From contig JAFVGZ010000019.1 of assembly GCA_017478025.1 (NCBI GenBank), positions 1-41,174 of the forward strand: a stretch of 41,174 bases of DNA. The letters run 5' to 3'. Source of the DNA: Prevotella sp. (GTDB taxonomy: Bacteria; Bacteroidota; Bacteroidia; Bacteroidales; Bacteroidaceae). Shown one piece after another: positions 25,136 through 33,430 of the stretch. Each line of letters begins with the position of its first letter. The stretch's first letter is position 1. A program made the position numbers and the translations under genes. Below the pieces are notes generated by a model. It made no database searches, had not been told where the DNA came from, and saw only the letters and a list, made by a program, of their open reading frames with translations.

Positions 25136-26257
25136 ATGACACTTTTTCCTGAACTAAAGAGAAAATATACAGAGGAACAACTGTCTGCGCGCGAGGCTCA
25201 GCGGCAGGCAGAGTTCATAGCATGGGGCGCAGCTGTGTTCCAAGCCTCTCGCCTTATGGTGAAGTTCGGCATACTCGAACTGTTGCGTAATAACAGGGAG
25301 GGTATGACGGAGGAAGAGGTGTTCCTTGCATTGCAGGAGGACCAGAGGCTCAGCAGCTATGCCGTGAAGTGTCTGCTTGAAGCGGGCCTCTCCATTGGCA
25401 CGGTGCTGATAGACGTTGACACCGATCGCTATACTTTGTCCAAGACAGGCTGGTTCCTGCTTACAGATGAGGCAACCAAGGTGAACATGGACTTCAATCA
25501 CGATGTGAATTACGAGGGCTGGTTCCACCTTGAGGAAGCGTTGCGTGAGGGTAAGCCTGCAGGACTGCGCCACTTTGGTGACTGGCCTACTGTGTATGAG
25601 GGACTGTCATCGTTGCCGGAACAGGTGCAGAAGAGTTGGTTCGCCTTTGACCACTTCTACAGCGACTCGTCTTTCCCCGAGGCTCTTGAGATTGTCTTTA
25701 GAGACCGCAATGTCAGGACGCTCTATGATGTGGGGGGCAATACGGGTAAGTGGGCGTTGCAGTGCGTCGCTTATGATAAGGACGTGACGGTCACTGTGCT
25801 TGACCTGCCGCAGCAGATAGAGCTGATGAGAAAGAACATAGAGGGCAAGCTGGGTGCTGAACGTATAAGTGGTATTGGGATTAACCTGCTGGACCCGCAG
25901 ACGGCCTTTCCCAAATCCGGCGCAGGCAGTCCCGATGCTATATGGATGAGCCAGTTCCTGGATTGCTTTGGCGAAGATGAGATAGTAAGCATTCTTAGCC
26001 GTGCACGAGAGGTGATGGGCGATGGCACTCGCATCTTCATAATGGAGACGCTGTGGGACCGCCAGCGCTTTGAGCCCGCAGCCTTCTGCCTCACTATGAC
26101 AAGCCTCTACTTCGCAGCCATAGCCAACGGCAACAGCAAGATGTATCATAGCGAAGACATGGAGCGCCTCATACGCAAGGCAGGACTCGAGGTTGAGAGT
26201 ATATACGACGGATTGGGGCAGGGACACAGTGTGATTGTAGTGAAAAAACAGGCATAG
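25136..26257 (+). CDS. SAM-dependent methyltransferase (O-methyltransferase family 2 type)
   Basis: 373 residues. N-terminal winged-helix-like dimerisation half (GILELLRNNREGMTEEEV), then the SAM fold: DVGGNTGKW at 198-206 (motif I), VTVLDLPQQ, PDAIWMSQFLDCF and IFIMETLWD. It resembles aromatic/polyene O- or C-methyltransferases. It is the first gene of the cluster and its stop (TAG) directly abuts the ATG of the ACP, so the two are translationally linked. Likely methylates the aromatic head or an ACP-bound intermediate, which is inferred from context. Confidence 0.85.
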   Translation: MTLFPELKRKYTEEQLSAREAQRQAEFIAWGAAVFQASRLMVKFGILELLRNNREGMTEEEVFLALQEDQRLSSYAVKCLLEAGLSIGTVLIDVDTDRYTLSKTGWFLLTDEATKVNMDFNHDVNYEGWFHLEEALREGKPAGLRHFGDWPTVYEGLSSLPEQVQKSWFAFDHFYSDSSFPEALEIVFRDRNVRTLYDVGGNTGKWALQCVAYDKDVTVTVLDLPQQIELMRKNIEGKLGAERISGIGINLLDPQTAFPKSGAGSPDAIWMSQFLDCFGEDEIVSILSRAREVMGDGTRIFIMETLWDRQRFEPAAFCLTMTSLYFAAIANGNSKMYHSEDMERLIRKAGLEVESIYDGLGQGHSVIVVKKQA

Positions 26258-26497
26258 ATGACAAAACAAGAGATAATAGAAAAGATAAATGATTTCCTCA
26301 TAGAGGAATTGGAGATAGACAACGAGAAGGTGGCTCCGACTGCTGACCTGCGCGATGACATAGGCATTGACAGCCTTGACTACGTAGATATAGCGGCTTT
26401 TGTGAAAAAGACCTTCGGCTTCAAAATCCAGTCCGAGGACTTTGAAAAGATAAGAACCCTCGGTGAATTTTATGAATTCTTAGATAGCAAATTATAA
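26258..26497 (+). CDS. Acyl carrier protein 1
   Basis: 79 residues, helical acidic ACP with the phosphopantetheine site GIDSLDYVD (Ser39). No gap to the methyltransferase gene. Likely carries the growing or starter acyl chain for the ketosynthases downstream. Confidence 0.92.
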   Translation: MTKQEIIEKINDFLIEELEIDNEKVAPTADLRDDIGIDSLDYVDIAAFVKKTFGFKIQSEDFEKIRTLGEFYEFLDSKL

Positions 26498-26521
26498 ATC
26501 AGATATAGGCGCCAACAGACA

Positions 26522-27364
26522 ATGGAACGTAACTGGGCAGGGACTACATACGGAAACACATGGATGCACACGTGGTTGATACGCATCTTGCGCTTCATCC
26601 CCATAAGGGCATTGTACGCCTTCGTCTTTCTTTTCGTGGTCCCCGTATGCCTCGTCGTAAATCCTGCCAACCGTATTATCTACCGTTATTTCCGCAGTCG
26701 GTGGGGATATGGGGCCTTAAAATCGGCATTGATGACGTATCGCAATTTCTATCTCTTCGGTCAGGTGGTGGTGGACAGGTTCGCCATGTATGCCGGAAAG
26801 ACATTCGATGTTGAGGTGGAAGGCAAGGAGCATTACGATAAACTCGTGGAACGTCCGGAGGGATTCATGATACTGAGTGCCCACGTAGGTAACTACGAAA
26901 TAGCGGGCTATACCCTAAGAAATGAGCAAAAGCGTCTTAATGCCCTGGTGTTTGCTGGCGAAAAGGCATCGGTGATGCAAAATCGCACCAAGATGTTTGC
27001 AGAGACCAACATCCGCATGATACCTATCCGCACGGATATGTCGCACATCTTTGAGATAAACAACGCCCTTGCAGACGGACAGATAGTGAGTATGCCGGCA
27101 GACCGCATGCTGGGCTCAACAAAGAGTATCACACTGCCTTTCTTGGGCTGTGAGGCGGAGTTCCCCCTGGGGCCGTTTAAGATAGCTGCGGCAAGAAGTG
27201 TCAGCGTGCTTGCCCTGAATGTGATGAAAACCTCTTCCATGAGGTATAAGATATATGTCACACCGTTGTCAGAACCCATGCCTCAGTCATATGTCAGGGA
27301 ACTGGAACGGGTGGTAGGTATGTATCCTGCACAGTGGTATAACTACTTTGAGTTCTGGAAATAA
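26522..27364 (+). CDS. LpxL/HtrB-like lipid acyltransferase
   Basis: 280 residues. One membrane helix near residues 28-45, then the lysophospholipid/lipid A acyltransferase domain with the HxxxxE site AHVGNYE (His121, Glu126), ETNIRMIPIRTD, MPADRMLGSTKSITLPFLG and FKIAAARSVSVL. Aryl-polyene clusters carry an enzyme of this type that is proposed to move the acyl chain from ACP to a lipid-like acceptor. 24 bases after the ACP; 45 before the ketosynthase. Confidence 0.87.
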   Translation: MERNWAGTTYGNTWMHTWLIRILRFIPIRALYAFVFLFVVPVCLVVNPANRIIYRYFRSRWGYGALKSALMTYRNFYLFGQVVVDRFAMYAGKTFDVEVEGKEHYDKLVERPEGFMILSAHVGNYEIAGYTLRNEQKRLNALVFAGEKASVMQNRTKMFAETNIRMIPIRTDMSHIFEINNALADGQIVSMPADRMLGSTKSITLPFLGCEAEFPLGPFKIAAARSVSVLALNVMKTSSMRYKIYVTPLSEPMPQSYVRELERVVGMYPAQWYNYFEFWK

Positions 27365-27409
27365 GGCAGATGCACATACGTGCGATGAAGAACCGATGCT
27401 GATGGTGGG

Positions 27410-28972
27410 ATGAAAATACTCGCAACCAACATACTGTCACCCCTTGGCTCTACTACAGAGGCCAACTACCGTGCCGTGAGGCAGGGCAGGACTGCGTTGG
27501 CCTCCCACGCTGCAGGGATTCGGGGCGTGCCGTTCCCGTTCTGTGCGGCGCTCTTTGCCGATGGCGAGCCTGACTTTGTGAACCTGTGTGTGGAGTCGGC
27601 TACTGAAGCTCTGTACCATGCCCGGATAGATAAACTCAGAACCGTCTTCATCCTTAGTACCACTAAGGGCGTCATTGGACGGAATCCCGGTGACGTGGCA
27701 AAGGAGATTTCCCTCAGGCTGGGCATAGAGAATGAGCCGGTGGTGGTTTGCAATGCCTGTGTGTCAGGAGTGGCAGCCCAGGTGCTCGCCCATAGGCTTC
27801 TCCATAGTGGCATCTATGACTACGCTGTCATAACCGGGGCCGACATACAGGGCCGCTTCATCATCTCCGGATTCCATTCGCTCAAAGCGTTGTCGCCCGT
27901 TCCCTGTAGGCCCTTTGACATAGATTGCAGCGGCTTGAACCTCGGTGAGGCAGCTGCCACGATGGTGGTAGGGAGGGAGGACTGTGCTGGGTCCGGTGAA
28001 GATGCGTGGCACATCACCGCCGGAGCGATATGCAATGATGCCTACCATATAAGCAATCCCCATCCCAAGGCAGAGGGTACATACAGGGTGCTCAATGAAT
28101 TGCTCACTCAGGCCGATGCAACAGAGCTGGCTTGTGTATCTGTCCATGGCACGGGCACCATGTACAACGACCAGATGGAGTCCGTGGCCATAGAGCGCGC
28201 AGCACTCCAACATGTCCCGCTCTCCGCACTGAAGGGGTACTACGGCCACACAATGGGAGCAGCAGGACTGCTTGAGACGATTCTCACAGCAAGGGCCCTC
28301 GACGACGGCATCGTGTTGCCGTCAAAGGGCTTTGAGGAGATGGGCGTGAGTGGCAAAATTAACATATCAGCCAAGTATATCACAACAAGCCAGCGGTCGT
28401 TCCTGAAGATTATCTCAGGTTTCGGAGGAGTGAACGCAGGAGTGGCGGTGACAAGGAAAGACGCTCCCGCCCCCGCGCCCTCCGCTCCCGCCCCCGTGCC
28501 CCGCTCCCTTCGTTCATTGCGTTGCGATTTTATCGCAACACCCTCCCTCACAAGCCAGAGCAGGCTCCCGTTAGTGCGCAATGCAGTTTCCAGGGTTGTG
28601 ATATCTGAAATTGACAGGCTGAGGGAACAAGGCGGTTTCCACGGCCCGATGCACATAGTGTTGTTCAATATGACCTCGACTGCGATCGTTGACAAGGAGT
28701 TCTTGGAAACTATCTCCGATAATGACGCGTACTACCCCAGCCCCTCCCTCTTTGTCTATACCCTGCCAAACATTGTGACCGGTGAGGTGGCAATGAGATA
28801 TGGATGGCAAGTGGAGACAGCATTCTATGTGCTCAGGGAACGGAATGAGCAGGTGATACATCAGATAGTGACCGCAACGGCCCATGCTCACCCCGGCGAA
28901 AGGATACTCTATGGCTGGGTGGATAGACCTGAAAAGGAGAAGATAGAACTTGAATTAAATATTAAAGAATAA
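27410..28972 (+). CDS. Beta-ketoacyl synthase 1 with C-terminal KS-like domain
   Basis: 520 residues. KAS domain with Cys117 (CNACVSG), His246 (VHGTGT) and His280 (YYGHTMGAAG), so the catalytic triad is intact. After a Pro/Ala linker (residues 350-366, DAPAPAPSAPAP) comes a second half (about 370-510) containing FNMTSTAIVDKEF, SPSLFVYTLPNIVTGEVAMRYGW and ILYGWVD, which looks like the truncated ketoacyl-synthase N-terminal domain (PF13723 type) seen as a separate protein in other aryl-polyene clusters. The fusion is notable. Linker DNA contains a 7-bp hairpin at 28521-28539. Confidence 0.87.
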   Translation: MKILATNILSPLGSTTEANYRAVRQGRTALASHAAGIRGVPFPFCAALFADGEPDFVNLCVESATEALYHARIDKLRTVFILSTTKGVIGRNPGDVAKEISLRLGIENEPVVVCNACVSGVAAQVLAHRLLHSGIYDYAVITGADIQGRFIISGFHSLKALSPVPCRPFDIDCSGLNLGEAAATMVVGREDCAGSGEDAWHITAGAICNDAYHISNPHPKAEGTYRVLNELLTQADATELACVSVHGTGTMYNDQMESVAIERAALQHVPLSALKGYYGHTMGAAGLLETILTARALDDGIVLPSKGFEEMGVSGKINISAKYITTSQRSFLKIISGFGGVNAGVAVTRKDAPAPAPSAPAPVPRSLRSLRCDFIATPSLTSQSRLPLVRNAVSRVVISEIDRLREQGGFHGPMHIVLFNMTSTAIVDKEFLETISDNDAYYPSPSLFVYTLPNIVTGEVAMRYGWQVETAFYVLRERNEQVIHQIVTATAHAHPGERILYGWVDRPEKEKIELELNIKE

Positions 28973-28974
28973 TA

Positions 28975-29232
28975 ATGGATAATTTGATAAACCAGATTAA
29001 AGTGGAACTGATAAAGGCTTTGCACCTGGATGGTATGAAGCCTGAAGACCTTGATGCCGATGCCCCGCTGTTCGGCGAGGGCGGCATAGGCCTTGATTCG
29101 ATTGACGCTCTTGAGATCATTGTGATGCTCGAGAAGAACTACGGCATACGCCTCAGCAATGTCACCGAAGGCAAAGCTATATTCAAAAGCATAAGGAGCA
29201 TAGCAGAATACGTTAAGGAGCACAAATCCTAA
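28975..29232 (+). CDS. Acyl carrier protein 2
   Basis: 85 residues, phosphopantetheine site IGLDSIDALE (Ser42). 2 bases after ketosynthase 1 and 6 before ketosynthase 2, so translation is coupled. Confidence 0.92.
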   Translation: MDNLINQIKVELIKALHLDGMKPEDLDADAPLFGEGGIGLDSIDALEIIVMLEKNYGIRLSNVTEGKAIFKSIRSIAEYVKEHKS

Positions 29233-29238
29233 TAGCAA

Positions 29239-30993
29239 GTGATATCAGTAACAGGCATAGGCATCATCTCTGCCATAGGCAATAACACAACAGAGACTGT
29301 GACTTCATTGCGCCAGGGGCGCAGTGGCATCGGTGAGGTGTGCTATCTCAATACCGTCCACCATTCCCTCCCCGTAGGCGAGGTTAAGATGTCCAACGAC
29401 CAGTTGAGAACTCTCCTCCACATCCCCGCAGGCACCTTCGCAAGCCGCACAACGCTGCTGGGTGTTCATGCACTGCGTCAGGCAATGGCCGATGCAGGGC
29501 TGAGTGCCGAGGAGATAAGCGCAAGGCGCGCCGTGCTGATCTCCGGCACCACGGTGGGGGATATGGACGTCGTGGGGCACAGCGATGTCATTCCTCAGTG
29601 GTCCCTGGGCAGGGAAACGCGTGATATGGCGACCCTCTGTGGCCTGGATGTGGAGGTCTGTACCGTCAGTACCGCCTGCTCCTCCTCCCTCAATGCCATT
29701 ATCCTTGGGTGTGAGATGCTCCGCAATGGTGAGGCAGACATTGTGATAGCAGGTGGCACAGAGGCCCTGTCGCTGCTCCACTTCAACGGCTTCAGGTCCC
29801 TGATGATTCTCGACAGCCATCCCTGTCGTCCGTTCGATGCTACGCGTGCCGGGCTGAACCTCGGCGAGGGGGCCGCCTATGTAGTGCTACAAAGGTCCTC
29901 GGAGGCGGGACATACGCGGGCGTTCATCAAAGGTTACGCCAACCGTTGTGACGCTTTTCATCAGACGGCAACGTCTGACAATGGCGAGGGAGCATACCTC
30001 GCCATGACGGGAGCCCTGCGTATGGCGGGGCTGCAGCCTGCTGACATTGACTACGTGAACGCCCATGGCACCGCAACGCCCGACAACGACCTCAGTGAGA
30101 GCCGAGCCCTGAGAAGGGTGTATGGTGAGCTTGCCATACCAATATCCAGCACCAAAGGCATGACAGGACACACTACATCGGCATCCGGCAGCATAGAGAC
30201 AGTGCTCTGCATACTGGCAATGGAGAATGGTTTCATCCCCCAAAACGTGGGATGGCATGAGCCTATGAACGAAGGCATCCTGCCTTATGTGGGAAAAGAC
30301 AAGGCCAGCCTGCAGCATGTCATGTGTAACGCGTTTGGCTTTGGAGGAAATGATAGCAGCCTGGTGATTGGCAGGAGCGGAGAGGAAGTAACCCTGCGGA
30401 AAACCGCAGGGCACAGTGGCAGAGGAGAGGCTGATGAGCACGGTGGCAGAGATGAGGCTGATGAGCACGGTGGCAAGACTTGCGGGGAAACCGCAAGGCA
30501 CTCGGTGGGGGAGATTGTCAGTGATGTTACAATTGACAATGTGGAGCAATTGAAGGACGTGGGAGCATTTATCCCTCCTATGGCGGCACGAAGAATGTGT
30601 AAGCTTATGAAGGCTGCGATGCTGACATCGCTCAGGGCTTTGCGCGAAAGTGGGTTGGAAACGCCTGATGCTATCGTCACGGCAACGGCGTATGGCATGA
30701 GGGAGAATAGTGTGAAGATGCTAAGCGACCTGCTGGAGTATGGTGAAGAGACGATGAGTCCCACGCTGTTCATGCAGTCCACGCATAACACTATTGGCAG
30801 TGCTATTGCAATACAAACAAAGTGTCACGGCTATAATATCACTTACACCCAAGGTGATAAGTCCCTTGATTGGGCTTTGCGAGATGCCCGCAGGCTTATT
30901 TCCACGGGACAGGCAGAAAATGTATTGGTGGGATGGCACGATGAAACTGATGATGGGGGGATATTCTCTCGTAGCCTGATATTGAGGAAATGA
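29239..30993 (+). CDS. Beta-ketoacyl synthase 2 with C-terminal KS-like domain
   Basis: 584 residues, GTG start. Triad Cys147 (TACSSS), His276 (NAHGTAT) and His311 (GMTGHTTSASG) intact. Residues 380-428 are a low-complexity Gly/Glu/His linker encoded by a 27-base tandem duplication between two hairpins. Residues about 430-575 form a second domain with TATAYGMRENSVKML, PTLFMQSTHNTIGSAIA, YTQGDKSLDWALRDARRLI and VLVGWHDE, similar in layout to the end of ketosynthase 1. It is FabF-like in the first half. The end overlaps the next gene by 4 bases. Confidence 0.87.
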   Translation: MISVTGIGIISAIGNNTTETVTSLRQGRSGIGEVCYLNTVHHSLPVGEVKMSNDQLRTLLHIPAGTFASRTTLLGVHALRQAMADAGLSAEEISARRAVLISGTTVGDMDVVGHSDVIPQWSLGRETRDMATLCGLDVEVCTVSTACSSSLNAIILGCEMLRNGEADIVIAGGTEALSLLHFNGFRSLMILDSHPCRPFDATRAGLNLGEGAAYVVLQRSSEAGHTRAFIKGYANRCDAFHQTATSDNGEGAYLAMTGALRMAGLQPADIDYVNAHGTATPDNDLSESRALRRVYGELAIPISSTKGMTGHTTSASGSIETVLCILAMENGFIPQNVGWHEPMNEGILPYVGKDKASLQHVMCNAFGFGGNDSSLVIGRSGEEVTLRKTAGHSGRGEADEHGGRDEADEHGGKTCGETARHSVGEIVSDVTIDNVEQLKDVGAFIPPMAARRMCKLMKAAMLTSLRALRESGLETPDAIVTATAYGMRENSVKMLSDLLEYGEETMSPTLFMQSTHNTIGSAIAIQTKCHGYNITYTQGDKSLDWALRDARRLISTGQAENVLVGWHDETDDGGIFSRSLILRK

Positions 30994-31367
30994 TAGATAT
31001 GTCGATGAATAATTTGACGCTTCTCATATTGGCATTATTGCAGAGCGCCTTGCTCGCTATGGGACAAGTACTGCTGAAGTTCGGCCTGATGCGTACGTCG
31101 CCTTTTGGCTGGAACCGTGCATTCTGGCACTCTTTGGCAGCAAATCTGCCTCTGGCACTCTCTGGATTAAGTTTTCTTGCCGCCAGTCTGCTGTGGATAT
31201 TCATAATAAAACACTTCCCATTGAGCACAGCGTATCCGCTGGTATCGCTGTCGTATGTGTTTGGCATGATTGCTGCGATCGTATTCTTTCATGAGACGGT
31301 GGATATTGCAAAGTGGCTTGGTGTGTTGCTGATAATGACGGGATGCTTCTTGATATTGAGAAATTAA
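30990..31367 (+). CDS. EamA/SMR-type membrane protein
   Basis: 125 residues with four hydrophobic segments and an EamA/SMR-like start (LLILALLQSALLAMGQVLLKFGLM) and end (WLGVLLIMTGCFLILRN). Members such as ArnE/ArnF translocate lipid-linked sugars; in this cluster it could flip a lipid-linked intermediate. The ATGA overlap couples it to ketosynthase 2. ATG codons at 30990 and 31002 are both possible starts. Confidence 0.8.
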   Translation: MIDMSMNNLTLLILALLQSALLAMGQVLLKFGLMRTSPFGWNRAFWHSLAANLPLALSGLSFLAASLLWIFIIKHFPLSTAYPLVSLSYVFGMIAAIVFFHETVDIAKWLGVLLIMTGCFLILRN

Positions 31368-31381
31368 CGAGGAACGGATAT

Positions 31382-31861
31382 ATGATGCATAGACTTGTTA
31401 CTGTTATATTCATGCTCTTAATCACGCTATGTGCTCCTGCTCAAAGCCTGAAGGCAGACTTTGTGCAGACGCGGTATGTGAGAATGCTCAACGAGAAGAC
31501 GGTGGCTAAGGGTAGGCTTGAAGTGAGCGGTCAGATGGTAAGGTGGGAATATACCTCGCCGTTTGCCTGTGTCGTTCTCATAAACAAAGACCGTGTCACC
31601 ATAAACCGTGACGGGAAACAGCAGACCATAGACACAGGCAACAACGGAATGATGAGGGCGTTGTCACGGTTGTTCAGTAAGAGCATAGCAGTACAGGGGA
31701 AGAAAGGCGCGACAAATGAGTTGGCTGTCCCCAAAGACATGAAGCAGATGTACAGCAGAATAACTGTGCACTATAGTAGCAAGACCGGAGTCGCAGACAG
31801 GGTAACGCTATACGAGACAGAAGGAGACAGGACAGAGATAGAACTGAAACCTCACCCCTAA
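31382..31861 (+). CDS. LolA-like outer-membrane lipoprotein carrier
   Basis: 159 residues from the ATG at 31382; an upstream in-frame ATG at 31313 lies inside the previous gene and would bury the signal peptide. Signal: RLVTVIFMLLITLCAPAQS. Then LKADFVQTRYVRML, ARKLEVSGQMVRWEY-type strands and VLINKDRVTINRDG. This matches LolA-like periplasmic carriers found in aryl-polyene clusters, where they are thought to carry the product to the outer membrane. A hairpin (31862-31882) follows. Confidence 0.83.
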   Translation: MMHRLVTVIFMLLITLCAPAQSLKADFVQTRYVRMLNEKTVAKGRLEVSGQMVRWEYTSPFACVVLINKDRVTINRDGKQQTIDTGNNGMMRALSRLFSKSIAVQGKKGATNELAVPKDMKQMYSRITVHYSSKTGVADRVTLYETEGDRTEIELKPHP

Positions 31862-31882
31862 CCCCTCTCCAAAGGCGAGGGG
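31862..31882. repeat. Short GC-rich hairpin repeat
   Basis: CCCCTC (31862-31867) pairs with GAGGGG (31877-31882). It begins right after the LolA-like stop codon and looks like a small repeat common in such genomes; no T tract. Confidence 0.45.
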
Positions 31883-31917
31883 AGATGAGTGAAGAAATTA
31901 AGAGCGAAAAGTGAAGT

Positions 31918-33420
31918 ATGTGCTGTTATAAGAAAGATCGAGTTCAGGATTATTGCGAGAGTTACGTTAAGTCTTTGACTTGCGTTATTATTCCTACATA
32001 CAATAATGCCTCCACCATACGCGATGTGGTGGAGAGGACGTTGGCGCAGAATATCGACGTGATAGTTGTAAACGATGGCAGCACAGATAATACAAGGGAG
32101 ATATTACAGGGAATAGCCGGCATTGATGTCATCAATCTATCGAGAAACTCAGGAAAGGGTAGCGCTCTGATGGCTGGATTCAAGGAGGCAAGGGCGCGAG
32201 GGTATCGTTATGCTATTACCCTTGATGCCGATGGTCAGCATTATCCAGAGGATATTCCCATGATGCTCGATGCGAGTTTACGTAATCCTGATGCCATTAT
32301 AGTCGGCATGAGGACCGGGCTTGATGGGGTGGAGCGCTCGGGCGGGAGCCGATTTGCCAATGCGTTCAGCAATTTCTGGTTTGCCGTGCAGACCTTTCGC
32401 CGGCTCCGCGATACCCAGTCTGGCTACAGGCTCTATCCTTTGAAATCTGTGTTGAGATATGCCACTTCGCGTTATGAGGCAGAATTGGAATTGCTCGTAT
32501 TCGCTTCATGGCATGGTGTGGATATCGTTGAGCAGCCTGTCAGGGTGTATTATCCTCCCGCAGAGGAGAGAGTGACACATTTCCGACCCGTGAGAGACTT
32601 CATGCGCATCACGGTCCTCAACACCTGTCTGTGTGTGCTTGCAGTAGTATATGCTTTGCCGCTTGCATGTCTCAGGTGGCTGCGTACATTTGTCTATACA
32701 CTCTATTCCCTGTTGTTCTTCCTGTTTTGGTGCATAGCCTTGTTGATACCCGCTTCGATACTCTTGCCTATGATAATCAGAGACAAGGCCAAATGTACGT
32801 GGGCGGTTCACCGGGTACTCCATTTTGTTGGTAGGGTTATTATGGACTGGCATGGGATACCTGGCGTGAAATGCCGCCAATACAATCCCGATAACGAAAC
32901 GTATTCCAAGCCTGCAATGGTAATCTGCAACCACCAGTCATCGCTCGACCTTATGGCTATATTGGCACAGTCACCCAAGATTGCCATACTGACAAAGGAC
33001 TGGGTGTATAACAATCTGTTCTTTGGCAGCATATTGCGGCGTGGTGAGTACTATCCCGTGTCAGAGGGTATGGAGGTTCTGTTACCCAAGCTCCGCTCGC
33101 TGGTGGAGCGAGGCTACAGCATCATGATGTTTCCTGAGGGGACACGCTCCGCTGACTGCCGCGTACAACGGTTTCATCAGGGTGCCTTTCGTATAGCTCA
33201 GGAATTGAATCTTGACATCCTGCCACTTGTGGTAAGCGAGCCCGGTAGGGTGCTGCCGAAGAATGGACGATACCTGCGTAAGGGTGTGTTCAAAGTGTTT
33301 ACAGGTAAAAGGGTCAGCCCCACCGACTACAACCAATGGGGCGATACGAAGAAGATTGCGTCATGTTTCAGGAAGTATTATATTAATAAGGTAGCCGAAC
33401 TAAGAATCGGCAAGTCATAA
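31918..33420 (+). CDS. Glycosyltransferase 2 - PlsC-type acyltransferase fusion
   Basis: 500 residues. Residues 20-220: GT2 domain with CVIIPTYNN, NDGST (52-56) and LDADGQHYP (DxD at 103-105), resembling dolichyl-phosphate-mannose-synthase-like enzymes. Residues 230-285 hold one or two membrane segments. Residues 305-480 are a PlsC-like LPLAT with CNHQSSLD (His339, Asp344) and FPEGTRS (405-411). This exact fusion type is a known member of aryl-polyene clusters, where it is proposed to attach the polyene to a sugar or lipid at the inner membrane. Substrate here unknown. Confidence 0.9.
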   Translation: MCCYKKDRVQDYCESYVKSLTCVIIPTYNNASTIRDVVERTLAQNIDVIVVNDGSTDNTREILQGIAGIDVINLSRNSGKGSALMAGFKEARARGYRYAITLDADGQHYPEDIPMMLDASLRNPDAIIVGMRTGLDGVERSGGSRFANAFSNFWFAVQTFRRLRDTQSGYRLYPLKSVLRYATSRYEAELELLVFASWHGVDIVEQPVRVYYPPAEERVTHFRPVRDFMRITVLNTCLCVLAVVYALPLACLRWLRTFVYTLYSLLFFLFWCIALLIPASILLPMIIRDKAKCTWAVHRVLHFVGRVIMDWHGIPGVKCRQYNPDNETYSKPAMVICNHQSSLDLMAILAQSPKIAILTKDWVYNNLFFGSILRRGEYYPVSEGMEVLLPKLRSLVERGYSIMMFPEGTRSADCRVQRFHQGAFRIAQELNLDILPLVVSEPGRVLPKNGRYLRKGVFKVFTGKRVSPTDYNQWGDTKKIASCFRKYYINKVAELRIGKS

Positions 33421-33430
33421 ACCAACGCCT

